From Catonia carolina (Eukaryota > Arthropoda > Insecta > Hemiptera > Achilidae), in NCBI GenBank assembly GCA_035578175.1, contig JAQMRL010000006.1, positions 19,751,506 through 19,815,505 on the forward strand: a DNA stretch of 64,000 nt. The letters run 5' to 3'. Positions 54,106 through 64,000 of this stretch are shown in pieces. Every line of letters starts with the position of its first letter. Positions within the stretch are counted from its first letter, which is position 1. The position numbers were made by a program, and so were the translations under genes. The notes beneath the pieces are model-generated. The model had not been told where the DNA came from. It saw only the letters and a program-made list of their open reading frames with translations, and made no database searches.

Positions 54106-55189
54106 TAGTCTTATATGAATATTAGGGAAGGAAATTATTGTTTTAAGTTGATTTTTTCAAATCAAGTTTTTAAGGGAAGTACATGTTTTCAGTTCCCCCT
54201 GAACCAAAAAACCATATTTTAGCGATTGGTCAGTGTGTATGTGAGCAAAATATTTCAAGAACGGAATAGCGTACGAAGTTGAAACTTAGAACTTAAGTTA
54301 GGTATCAATAATGGACCAGACACGAACATTTTCATCAAAATCAGTCAACCGAAAGTTTATTCGTGCGATTTTTCACTTTTTTACTATTATCTCAAAAACG
54401 GCTTCTAATTTTTTTTTAATTGCCTCATATACTGTACTAATATTTGTTATGTTTTACAAGGACAGGTAAGCGCTACGTCTGCTGACTTCTTCTTTTTTTA
54501 AATTTATTTATTTAACGTCACATCAACTACAACGGTCATTAGCGACGACGTTGGGATGTAACTGTGTACAATGAAGGATGAAATGATTTTTTGTAACGTA
54601 TGAAAATATGCCGTGCCTGAGTGGGATTCGAACCCAGGACCGCATGATGAGAGGCGAGCACGTTACCATTCTTGGCGGCCCTGTGCTCTCGTGGTAATAC
54701 ATGTATTTTTTTAAGATTGCGACCCTAATATAAGCATTTTAGGGAAAAGTGTACACCTATAACCAAAGTTGTGGAAGTTAAAAACACCTGCTACTTTTAT
54801 TTCAAACATTTTTTTTCAATAACGCTTAGTTTAGCGTCAATTAGTGATTTTCTGTATTTTCCTCATCAAAATCGGTAAAAAAATGATTTTTTTTAATATT
54901 GTGGCCATAGTATGTATTTTACGGCAAAAAAGTATATAAACAAAGTTATAGGAAATTCAAATAACTACAACTTTTATTACAAGCATTTTTCTCTACAGAG
55001 TCTAGTTTAGAGGCAATTACTGATTTTCCGTATTTTTAAGTTCCACAGATTTTCATATTACGTCATATCATTACTCATGATTGAAGTTAGGTTATGTTTT
55101 CATTCTGTATTGCTTACTCATGATTAAACATACATTATATTGTTTACTATCTACATTGGCAAGAGAAAGTCGCGTGAGTATTTCACTCC
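54106..55189 (+). mobile_element. HINE-like element, complete, split by SINE-B
   Basis: TTTCTCTAGTCTTATATGAA to GGCAAGAGAAAGTCGCGTGA, TTTCACTCCAGA. The microsatellite is almost lost (CAGTGTGTATGTG). Confidence 0.8.
54492..54675 (-). mobile_element. SINE-B with tail type 2, head truncated
   Basis: The inverted tail TTTATTTAACGTCACATCAA and the inverted head GGATTCGAACCCAGGACCGC, ending at GAGCACGTTACCA without the last head bases. Confidence 0.8.
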
Positions 55190-55879
55190 AGATTTGAATA
55201 CCAGAATGATAAATTACTAAACTTTAATAATTTCAATGAAAGTATTAAGGGATCAATAAAAAATAAATGTTTATAACAGATAAAGATGAACGGAAAACTT
55301 TTCAAAATTTTGACATATTTGACAAGCATAGTAAAACGTGTAGACTTTATAAAAGAAATTAAAAGAGTTAGGGGAAATACTGATCAAAAGAAAGTCCGTC
55401 ATCCTTTCAGTAATACCTTAATGAACAGATTTACAAGAGAAAATTAAGAAAACTGTCATTTTGGATTTTTATTAATTATTTTTAAATAAATTGTTAAGAC
55501 TGATATTAATATAATTATTGTACAGGATATTTTAAATGAAAGCTTTTAAAAATAAAAAAATTAAATCCTAAATTAATGTAGCTATCGATTACGGCGACTG
55601 ATTCTAAAAATATCCCACGTTTAATTCAAATTAAAACACTTCGTTACCAGAGTTTATTATAGTACAGACTATCCCAAAATTTGTGAACAAGTTCTGGTAA
55701 GTAGCTGGTTCCTTATATAGTAATAAGAAACGTTCCAATAAGTCCAAAAAATGCTTAAGTTTCTGTTGTTCGCCATTTTTGTTTTTTAAGATAAAATAAA
55801 TACAACAATGTTTTATTCAATTTTTATTTTGTGGTTTCTATTGTCAAACATGATTAAACTGACACTTAAAAACACTAAT
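55190..55879. other. AT-rich stretch without recognised gene
   Basis: Nothing assignable. Confidence 0.45.
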
Positions 55880-56205
55880 TCTAAAGTAAAATTCGGAGGA
55901 AAACTCTCACCACAACTGTTTAACTGTGAATTAGAAATGGTAATAAGGAAATGGCTCAAAAAACGCTCCCCCAAAATGAAAATAGGTTATAAAATCAACA
56001 CAAATTGCCTTGGTTTCGTTGACGACTTGGCCCTGCTAGTAAACGACATCGATGAAGCTAAAACACATTGCAACTTCAAAATATTGTATATAAAATTGGC
56101 TTGAAAAGCCAATCATTTGAAAAGACAGAAATTTTACCTAATAAACAAATACGATTACAAGAAGTAGACACAAACGGCAATAAAATAAAAGCAGTAACCC
56201 CAATT
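55880..56205 (+). pseudogene. LINE reverse transcriptase palm fragment with F-V-D-D box
   Basis: GGKLSPQLFNCELEMVIRKW (the G-x-x-L-S-P-x-L-F-N motif of non-LTR reverse transcriptases), then INTNCLGFVDDLALLVNDID with the two catalytic Asp. After a +1 shift at about 56090 it continues YKIGLKSQSFEKTEILPNKQ and DTNGNKIK, the thumb. The frames overlap at 56068-56104, which marks the frameshift. It is related to 47856-48035. Endonuclease and fingers are absent. Confidence 0.8.
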
Positions 56206-56535
56206 ATAGCAGCCGCGTCAGCTCGTGATCCGTGTGAGGAATTTCTGTTACGGCATGCAATGAAAGATTATACTATTCATAAAAAAAAACATTTATCATA
56301 ATGTTCTTGTCATTATAAAGTAACCTTTTGTTTTATTATTTCAATTTATTCTATAATATAGTAACTCTTTTACTTTTCTTTCATTGTATTTATTAATATT
56401 TAGTAATTATTTACAGTTTGAGTCAGGCAGTCCTCAGGAATTAAAATATGTACGTAGCATAGAAAATAAGGAAATTAAAAAATATATATTTCATAACATT
56501 AATTTATAGGCCTAAATAATTAGTAGCAAATTATG

Positions 56536-56623
56536 ATTATGATTTTTTTTACCTCAGTCCTAATCAGTACCTAATCATAATCCATTTGGATTATGATTTT
56601 TTTACTGAGGTAAAAAAAAATCG
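56536..56623. repeat. Nested fold-back sequence
   Basis: The outer arms ATTTTTTTTACCTCAGT and ACTGAGGTAAAAAAAAAT enclose a perfect inner hairpin AATCATAATCC-ATTT-GGATTATGATT at 56573-56598. Confidence 0.85.
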
Positions 56624-56740
56624 AATGGTTAAGCCAATTCCGAGTCCTTTACGCGATTCTTCATCACAATTTTTTATAACTGATGCAATAATTTGTCGCA
56701 CTTCCGAATGAATTACCGCTTTATTTTTCCGGGAAGACAT
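56620..56740 (-). pseudogene. Transposase-like N-terminus fragment
   Basis: From ATG at 56740 on the reverse strand: MSSRKNKAVIHSEVRQIIAS then VIKNCDEESRKGLG. It shares I-H-S-x-x-R-x-x-I-x-S-V-I-K-x-C-x-x-E with the relic at 21828, which suggests the DNA-binding start of the same transposase superfamily. The frame runs straight into the fold-back sequence at 56623, so nothing of a catalytic domain remains. The assignment rests on this internal similarity and family memory only. Confidence 0.4.
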
Positions 56741-57169
56741 ATTAAAATAAAACAAAAGATATGAAAAATACACGTTGAAATTTACCTAACACAAAACTAA
56801 TAACTTTTGGCACGTTAACACGCTTTAAATTTCAAAATAAAAATCACTTTAGTGATCAAAGATCATGAATAATGATTAACACATCCGAGACGCATTAGCA
56901 CAAATGTACAACTGTATATTGTGACACATGTATCCGTTGTGAAAAGCAATAACATGTAGGCCTATAATAAATAAATACATAGACATAATAATAATATTTA
57001 CATGATGACTAAATGTTTTTGTACTGCACGATAAGACGAATATATTACTCACATTCTATTACGCCACCCGTCCCACTTCCCCAGGCGACAGAGATCATGA
57101 GCTGGCGCGCGTATAGTAAATACCTCGGAGAAATAATAAAGTAAACCTTAATGAAAAAACTTCAATCCT
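56741..57169. other. No recognised feature
   Basis: Nothing assignable. Confidence 0.45.
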
Positions 57170-57800
57170 AACAAGAACAAACTAGCTAAAACACAAAAAT
57201 TAACCTTGTACAGCATACAATGCCTATCAGTACATGTAAAAATAAGACACTACGACAGTTATAAAACCAAAGACTACAAATACATCTGAAATACTCTTCC
57301 ACCTAAATGAACCATCAAAGACTGACCAACTCCAGAAAATTGAAAAAAGAATTGGAAGAACCTGCATCAAGAAAAAGTATCAGAAATATGGACAATGGCG
57401 AATCGTACCAAACGAACTGGTGTACAGGGAACTTGAACCCATTACTGATGCGTAAGAGGAGACTGGGGTTCTTTGGTCATATCATGAGGATGCATAATTC
57501 AACACTCCTAAAACAACTGGTACAGTAGCTACAATCTCAACTCGAGAAACAACGACAGGATGCAGATGAATACGAGAAATAAGAGAGGATCCGAAGGAAA
57601 TTGGTCTTAGGCCAGAAGACACTATAGCCAAGAAAAAATTGAATAATAAGATCCAAGACAAAAACACCCGCTTTACACTAAATAGAAGAAACTCGCAACA
57701 CGAGAACGGGCACAAGATCGAAGCACATGAAAAGATACTGGGAGGACTCGAAGAGACTAGGATAATGGACTGACTAAAGTAATCCCATGTGTCACAAAAT
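57170..57800 (+). pseudogene. LINE reverse transcriptase C-terminal region and tail
   Basis: DQLQKIEKRIGRTCIKKKYQ, then IVPNELVYRELEPITDA, a stop-free KRRLGFFGHIMRMHNSTLLK, and an end with HMKRYWEDSKRL before an AATAAATAAAA-type tail at about 57805-57830. This order is the C-terminal connection region of insect non-LTR elements. Several stops are present. Same broad lineage as 47840-49270 and 57895-58650. Confidence 0.75.
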
Positions 57801-57894
57801 AACAATAAATAAAAAAATAAATAAATAAAATTATTAGTATCGTTTTAAATTTCTAGCAATCATTTCTAGGAACACGGAAACAATATAGGTAATA

Positions 57895-58650
57895 AATCAA
57901 GTGTAAAAAGAACAAGCAGAAAAAGCAGGACTACAGATTTCCTTCGAGAAAATAAATGCATAATCAGCATCATAACAGCCCGCGTCACCTGAAAACAATA
58001 CGGAAAAATGGGAAAGTTGATAGCTTAAAGTACCTCGGGAAAATACAACCGAAGACTAGCGGAAAGGAAGCGAACAACAACAGACGAAGAAAGATGACTG
58101 GCGCACTTCGAGGAACTCACCACTTGTAAAAAAGGAAAGCAAACTCTAATACAAGACAAGCGTATATTAGACAATATGATACTGTATTGTATAAATGATA
58201 AGGCCTGAGTGTCTTAGAATGACCGATCAGGCTGGTTAAGAGAAGCAGACAAATTTAAAAGGAAGATCATCCGTACGATAAATTAGTCCGAAGATAGTGG
58301 ACGGACAATATAGGTTACAAGATCGTGAAGAACTGTACAAGGAAAATGAACGATTAATGAAAAAAGTTTAGAAAAAACTAACATTTTACGGACACCTGTA
58401 TAGAATGGATGACAACCGGTTGACAAAATAAATTTTTAAGACACTAAAAAATATACCTAGTGTCTTAAATTAAAGTGTCGGATAAATGGTTTTTAAAGAA
58501 GTCAAAAAAGATATTGAAAAAAACCGGAATAATTACGAACTTGAAAGGGTTCTATGAAGAGTAAAAACAGAACACCGGGTGGAAAGAAGAAAAGAGAAAA
58601 TCACACAGTGAGCGAATGCTGAGAATGTATGCTACAAAAAGTTTCCAAAA
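57895..58650 (+). pseudogene. Strongly decayed LINE copy
   Basis: Scattered frames give EQAEKAGLQISFEKINA (start of the thumb), KKLTFYGHLYRMDDNRLTK and, at the end, WKEEKRKSHSERMLRMYA. Stops and shifts occur throughout. Confidence 0.65.
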
Positions 58651-58809
58651 ACGACTAAAGTCACCACACGTGGTCTATAATTGGCCCCATACGAGAAAAA
58701 TTTGGTGGTAAAAGAGGAACTACCATAACATTCCTTCGATCCTACAATGTTAGCTTTTAATCGTTCCGCAATACATGAAAATTACGTACATAGAAATTGA
58801 CATTTAGGG

Positions 58810-59380
58810 GTAAGGAGCCAGTCAGAAGTAAAATTGTTATAGATAATAATATGTTGGAACAGATCTCCCACTTTCAGTATCTAGGTTGCAACATTACATA
58901 CCAACTGGATAAAGATGCACCGATTTCAGCAAATATGCGGAACAATCCACCGCACTTTAAAAAATAGCAGCAGCAAAAACACGAGGCTGAGATTTTATAA
59001 AACATTAGCAGTGTCGACTCTACTCTATGGCAATGAAACTTGGGTGCTATCAAAGCGAGAGGAGAGTAGATTGCAAGCATCTGAAATGAAATTTCTTCGA
59101 CATACATATGGGTGTAGTAGAGAAGATCGTTACAGGAATACCGAGATAAGGAAAGAACTCAACATCTTCTCTATAAACAATAAGGTATCCGAGAACAGAA
59201 TGCAGTGGTTAGAGCATGTAAACAGAATGCGGGAGGATAGGATACCTAAGCAGACACTGGGCCATAAGCCGGAGGGCAGGAGAGAACGAGGACGGCCGAG
59301 AAAGAGATGGGCAGATTTGAGAGGTTCGGAACAGGCAGAGATGCCTAATCCTTGAAAGGCAGAAGAAGAATACGTACAAG
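58810..59380 (+). pseudogene. LINE reverse transcriptase C-terminus, 146-codon frame
   Basis: 58812 onward reads KIVIDNNMLEQISHFQYLGC (the F-x-Y-L-G-C thumb motif), shifts frame near 58912, and then is open from 58915 to 59355: RLRFYKTLAVSTLLYGNETW, SEMKFLRHTYGCSREDRYRN, and the basic end GRPRKRW. The tail is GGCAGAAGAAGAATACG. Same lineage as 17175 and 45058. Palm and endonuclease are missing. Confidence 0.82.
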
Positions 59381-59939
59381 GAAACGTTAACAAAAGAGAC
59401 GAATGTAAAAATAAATAGTAGAAAAAGAAGTTAATGAGAAAAATTACAACAAAAATATTAAGTCATTTTTGGTCGGAAAGTACGAGACTGTCTATTGATT
59501 TTTCAGTAAGCAACAGAGTCTGTTTTTTTTTGTCGCTATCAAGAGACTCACCTCCGTGGGTTATTTGATGATTAATTGCGAAAGACACGTTCGATAAAAA
59601 TATCATAAAACATTCTTTATTCCCCTTATTAGAAAACTGTCGATATCTAGGGACACCAATCTACAGGGCGTCATACGAATTATAAGTCCGTATATAGTTG
59701 CCATTGAAAAATTACAATTTCCCCGTCCTTGGGAATATATTACCTAACATAAATCGTACATTTTTTAAAAAAAATACCTCGTCCTTTGTCTTAAAAATCC
59801 TAATAATAAAAGTGTATATTTTAAAATTAAACCATAAATATTCAAAACCCGAGAAACACTCCATACTAATTAAAATCTCACTTCAAAATGTAACAAAATA
59901 CATTCAGTATACTTTACAAACTTTATAATGAACAAATTT
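59381..59939. other. No recognised feature
   Basis: AT-rich; a 76-codon Lys/Ile-rich frame has no domain. Confidence 0.45.
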
Positions 59940-60294
59940 ACCCATAACAGGCAGGTGTGTTAAATTATTTGTACTCGATCTGATAGTTCTAGGGCTTCAA
60001 AAAATAGTTCTGTTTCTTATCGTATCTACAGCCAATTATATAACTGAAGCATTTAAGAACAGAAGAGGTAGAGATGTAAAATAGAGTTATTTCCTCTGAG
60101 AGTAATGAATTTCACAATAAAGCCAGACCCTGTGGTGAATGAAGTGAAGGCGTCATTTGGAGGGTGGAAAGGAGATTGTTTTCAGAAGACCTGGCATGCT
60201 GATAAGCATACTTTTCCACTCAGAGAGAAAGGCAATGGTAAATCCTCTAGAGGTTCAAACCAGCCTTACGGCTGTGACCTAAACAACAACAATG
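59940..60294 (+). mobile_element. SINE-A, older variant
   Basis: CCCATAACAGGCAGGTGTGT to GTGACCTAAACAACAACAAT, with a deletion near 60240. Confidence 0.82.
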
Positions 60295-60311
60295 AACTAA
60301 GTTGTTTCTTA

Positions 60312-60362
60312 TTATTGTTTTCGTGTCGATTTTTCGAAATCGAGTTTTCATCGAAAACCCGT
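60312..60362 (+). repeat. Short HINE-like scrap
   Basis: GTCGATTTTTCGAAATCGAG and TTTTCATCGAAAACCCG match the family near its 5' end. Confidence 0.6.
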
Positions 60363-60438
60363 TCATGAGACGACGCGTCCATGCCAAGAGGCAATTTTGA
60401 AATAGGCTTACTTTTAACTTAATGCAAAAACTATTAGT

Positions 60439-60685
60439 GATTTCTGTATCTACTCTTTAAGAGGAATCGAAAGACACTATTTTGTTTCCAAATTCCGACT
60501 TTCATTTCTTGACTTCCGGATTCGGCACACTTCCGGTCGAAACCGGAACTTCAAACTCAACGATTTCTGCATCTACTCTTTAAGAGGGATCGAATGACAC
60601 TATTTTTTCCAAACTAAGACTTTTATTTCTTTACTTCTGGTTTTTAGCCACTTCCGGTCGAAACCGGAACTTAAAACCTACAAAC
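60439..60685. repeat. Tandem dimer, period 123 bp, with a CCGGT hairpin
   Basis: GATTTCTGTATCTACTCTTT at 60439 and GATTTCTGCATCTACTCTTT at 60562 start two similar units. Each unit ends in the hairpin TTCCGGT-CGAA-ACCGGAA. Confidence 0.85.
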
Positions 60686-60689
60686 CTCT

Positions 60690-61077
60690 AAATGAGGCGA
60701 TTTTTAAAAAAATCGTAGGACGTTTTTGAGAAAATCGCACAAAAGTGCGATTTTTTTTTTTTTTTTTTTGGTTTAACGTCCGACTGTTTTGCAAATTGAA
60801 AAATCACTCGAATAAACTACTACTTCCGGTTGACCAATTTTGATGCAAATATTAGTGTCAGGTCCTCTAGTGGTAGCTACATAACTTTAGTTCCAGGTTT
60901 CAAGTACGTACGATGTTTCGTTCTTGAGATATACACACACGCACAGACCAATCGCTAAAAACGTGTTATTTGGGTTCAGGGGGTCTGAAAACGTGCAGAT
61001 CCAGTGAAAACTCAATTTCGAAAAATCGACATGAAAACAATTCTTTCCTTCCTCTATATTCATATAGGCAAGAGAAA
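60690..61077 (-). mobile_element. HINE-like element, microsatellite-end half, with a SINE-B tail scrap
   Basis: ATGAGGCGATTTTTAAAAAA to GGCAAGAGAAAGT. A T-run and GGTTTAACGTCCGACTGTTT at 60750-60797 are an inverted SINE-B tail inserted inside. Confidence 0.8.
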
Positions 61078-61547
61078 GTAAAAAAAAAACAGAATAACAT
61101 TTCTTTAGACTGTTCAAATAAAAACAAATTAGGCTTAAATTAAAAATTCAATTTACAATAACATAGTCATAAATAAAGTACGTTACAAACTCAAAAAAAA
61201 ATTCCATTAAGTTTCCGGCAAGGGAATGCATTACGTACTGCAGTAATAAATAATGATATTTTCATATCCAGCGTTTTAATTAAACAATAATTAAAAAGTA
61301 CTCAAATTTTCATTCGTTCAACCTCTACAACCCTTTTTAACAGGGTTAACAATTATTTCATTATTTAGGAAGCGACAACCTACCTTTAAAATAACACTGT
61401 ACAAAGTTGTTGTTTAGATAACATTTCAAAATAAAATTTTTTGCGCGTCGCAAAATTAAAGTTAATTAAAAATTTTACATTGTAAAACGATCATGCTCAC
61501 ATAAAACTCCTGAACCAAAAATACTGGTGAAACAATTCATTAAAAAA
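61078..61547. other. AT-rich stretch without recognised gene
   Basis: Nothing assignable. Confidence 0.45.
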
Positions 61548-62483
61548 TCTGGTGTGAAACACTCACACAACTTTCTCTTGCCTATGCAAATAATAAACAA
61601 TAATCCTAACATTAGTAATAAAACATTAGAAATAAACAAAAAACTAACCTCAAAAAATAACCTTATTTTAATCATGAGTGAAAGACCCAAAAAAAATCGA
61701 CCTCAGTTTGACTTAAAAATACGGAAAATCACTCTTTCTCACTAAACTAGGCTCCGTGGAGAAAAATGCTCTCAATAAAAGTTGTAGATCTTTTAATTTT
61801 CTATAAATTTAATTATATACACTTTTGTCGTAAAATGCATACTAAGGCCGAAATCTTAAAAAAATCAATTTTTCACACATTTTCGTGAGAAAAAAAACAG
61901 AAAATCGCAAATTACCGCTAAACTAAGCGTTACACAAAAAATTGTTAGAAATAAAAGTTGTAGGATTTTAAATTCTCTACAATTTTTATTATATAAATTG
62001 TTGCGCTAAAATGCATATTAAAGCCGTAATCTTAAAAAAACAACGTTTTTACGAGAAAACACCCTCACCAAGAATTTCAGCAAACATGGCGCCTACCCTA
62101 TCTTGCTGAGAATAAAAAATTGAGTAAACCAGGCGATTTTTAAAAAAATCGTAGGACCAGTTTTTGAGAAAATCGCAAAATAGTGAAAAATGACACGAAT
62201 AAACTACTTCCGGTTGACCGATTTTGATGAAAATGTTCGTGTCAGGTCCGAAAGTAGTATCTAGTTTAATTTTCAAGTTTCAAGCTCGTACGATGTTCCA
62301 TTCTTGAGATATTCTGTTCACACACAGACACACACACACACACACACACAGACCAATCGCTAAAAACATGTTTTTTGGGTTCAGGGGGTCTGAAAACATA
62401 TAGATCCGGTGAAAACTCGATTTCGAAAAATCGACATGAAAACAATACTTTCCTTCCTAATATTCATATAGGCAAGAGAAAGT
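61548..62483 (-). mobile_element. HINE-like element, complete
   Basis: TCTGGTGTGAAACACTCACA to GGCAAGAGAAAGT; CA microsatellite at about 62319-62350. Confidence 0.9.
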
Positions 62484-62589
62484 AAAAAATTATGAGCAAA
62501 TTTTTTATCTGATTTCCCTAAACTACAGTATGCTTCTTAGTTAAGAAGGTGGAATAATGAAAATCCTAGTTCTACCTACTAGTTCTCGA

Positions 62590-63296
62590 CAAGAGGACAC
62601 GACACGAACAATTTCATCAAAATCGGTCAACCGGAAGTAGTAGTAGTTTATTCGTGTAATTTTTCACTTTTTGTGATTTTCTCAAAAACGGCTATTACCA
62701 TGTTTTTTTTAAATCGCCTCATTTACTTAATTTTTTAAACGATAGGGTAAACGACATGACTGCTGAAATTCAGGGGGAGGCTGTGCTATCGTAAAAAAAT
62801 GTTTTTTTAAAGATTGCGGCCTTAATATGCATTTTAATGGAAAAGTCTATTTAATCGAATTTATAGGAAATTTTAAAACCTACAACTTTTATTTTAAGCA
62901 TTTTCTCTATAGAGCCTAGTTTAGCGTCAAAAAGTGATTTTCCGTATTATTAGGCCAAACTAAGTTTGGTTTTCATTTTGCATCATTCACACATGATTAA
63001 AATTAGGTTATGTTTTTTGAGGTTAGTTTTTTGTTTATTTAAAGTCGCATCAACAGTTTAATCAATAGCGACTACAGTGGGTTAAGAAACTATAATTATT
63101 TATATTTGGCACGTAATAATTTCCAGGTCCTAGCCGGGAATCGAACGCGGGACCTCCGCTTAGTAGGCTAGCGCGCTATCCACTACGTCACGGGAGCGGC
63201 CATTTTCCGTTTTTCTTACGTTGTTTAATAATGTTAGGCTATATTATTCATTATTTGCATTAGCAAGAAAAAGTCGTGAGAGTGTTTCACACCAGA
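62590..63296 (+). mobile_element. HINE-like element, 5' truncated, with SINE-E
   Basis: It starts GACAAGAGGACACGACACGA, is interrupted at 63043-63201, and ends TAGCAAGAAAAAGTCGTGAG, TTTCACACCAGA. It is followed after TTTTT by the next copy. Confidence 0.8.
63043..63201 (-). mobile_element. SINE-E, reverse
   Basis: The inverted tail TTTAAAGTCGCATCAACAGT and the inverted head GGAATCGAACGCGGGACCTC, ending GTCACGGGAGCGGCC. Confidence 0.82.
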
Positions 63297-63301
63297 TTTT
63301 T

Positions 63302-64000
63302 ACTTTCGCTTGCCTTCATGAATACATAGGAAGGAAAGTATTGTTTTCATGTCGATTTTTTGAAATCGAGTTTTCACCGGATCTACACGTTTTCAGACCC
63401 CCTGAACCCCCAAAAAACATGTTTTTAGTGATTGGTCTGTGTGTGTGGGTGCGAACAGAATATCTCAAGAACTTACAGAACATTGTACGAACTTGGAACT
63501 TGAAACTTAAGTTAGATACTACTAGAAGACCCAAAACGAACATTTTCATTAAAATCAGTCAACTGGAAGTAGCAGTTTATTCGCGTCATTTTTCACTTTT
63601 TTGCGATTTTCTCAAAAATGGCTCCTACGTTTTTTTTTTTAAATCGTCTCGTTTACTAAATTTTTATGCTCTTCAAGATAGGGTAGGCGCCACGTCTGCT
63701 GAAATTCTTGAGGAGGCTGTCCTCTCGTAGAAAAACAATTTTTTTAAAGATTGCGGCCTTAATATGCATTTTAGAGGAAAAGTGTAGAAAATTTAAAAAC
63801 CTACAACTTTTATTCCAAACATATCTTCGTATAACGCTTAGTTTAGCAGTAATTACTGATTTTATGTTTTTTCCGTAAAAATCTGTAAAAAATGTAATTT
63901 TTATGAATTCAGCCTATGCATTTTACGACAAAAGTGTTTATATAATCAATTTTATAGGAAAGTAAAAGATCTACAACTTTTATTTAAAGCGTTTTTCTCT
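63302..64000 (+). mobile_element. HINE-like element, runs off window right
   Basis: It starts ACTTTCGCTTGCCTTCATGA. The short microsatellite GTCTGTGTGTGTG is near 63435. It is head to tail with the previous copy. A 169-codon frame (63221-63730) spans the junction and is considered in the findings. Confidence 0.88.

Overview
The window looks like repeat-dominated nuclear DNA from an arthropod, most likely an insect. The evidence is the AT-rich composition, a DD34D mariner, a Jockey-type LINE, several tRNA-derived SINE families and the absence of long open frames. The order cannot be fixed from the sequence; a hemipteran would fit but is not shown. I found no host protein-coding gene, no functional rRNA or tRNA gene and no CRISPR array. 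The longest frames are transposase or reverse-transcriptase fragments, or chance frames inside repeats.

One family dominates and by my tally fills roughly a quarter of the window. It is a non-coding element of about 0.9-1.0 kb that I call HINE-like. One end starts with ACTTTCTCTTGCC followed by a small hairpin. An AC/GT microsatellite sits at a fixed internal position. The other end carries the inverted copy GGCAAGAGAAAGT, then a GTGTGA...TCACAC hairpin and a T-run. This is the layout of DINE-1/Helentron-derived non-autonomous elements. I call a copy '+' when the ACTTTCTCTTGCC end comes first. Into these copies are inserted SINE-A (about 395 bp, no tRNA head, ends in CAA repeats), SINE-B, SINE-E and SINE-F (tRNA heads with shared 3' tails), SINE-D (about 290 bp, a different tRNA head), palindromic DNA elements, mariners and 5'-truncated LINEs.

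Layout: 1-8.8 kb holds HINE, SINE-A and SINE-D copies, a fold-back mariner (3711-4636) and a 1-kb palindrome (6191-7201). 9-17.7 kb holds a LINE 3' end, a second fold-back mariner (12524-13458), two HINE copies head to tail, and a Jockey 3' end. 18.5-25.6 kb holds a five-unit tandem amplification of the SINE-A head, HINEs, and an internally deleted DNA transposon (21637-22440). 26-35.9 kb holds HINEs and nested SINEs, with a 100-N gap at 32788-32887. 37-43.6 kb holds HINEs and a second palindromic element. 44-49.3 kb holds LINE fragments and a higher-order array of tRNA-like units (46482-47035). 50.2-52.1 kb holds a complete but broken Tc1/mariner-type transposon carrying a SINE that itself carries a SINE. 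52.7-64 kb holds HINEs and a run of decayed LINE 3' ends.

The gap is flanked on both sides by a 16-mer, in opposite orientations, that I recognise as PacBio barcode bc1001. The DNA on its two sides is the same locus twice, with and without one SINE-A insertion. This is best read as two overlapping contig ends, probably two haplotypes, scaffolded in tandem. The same 16-mer occurs again at 365-380.
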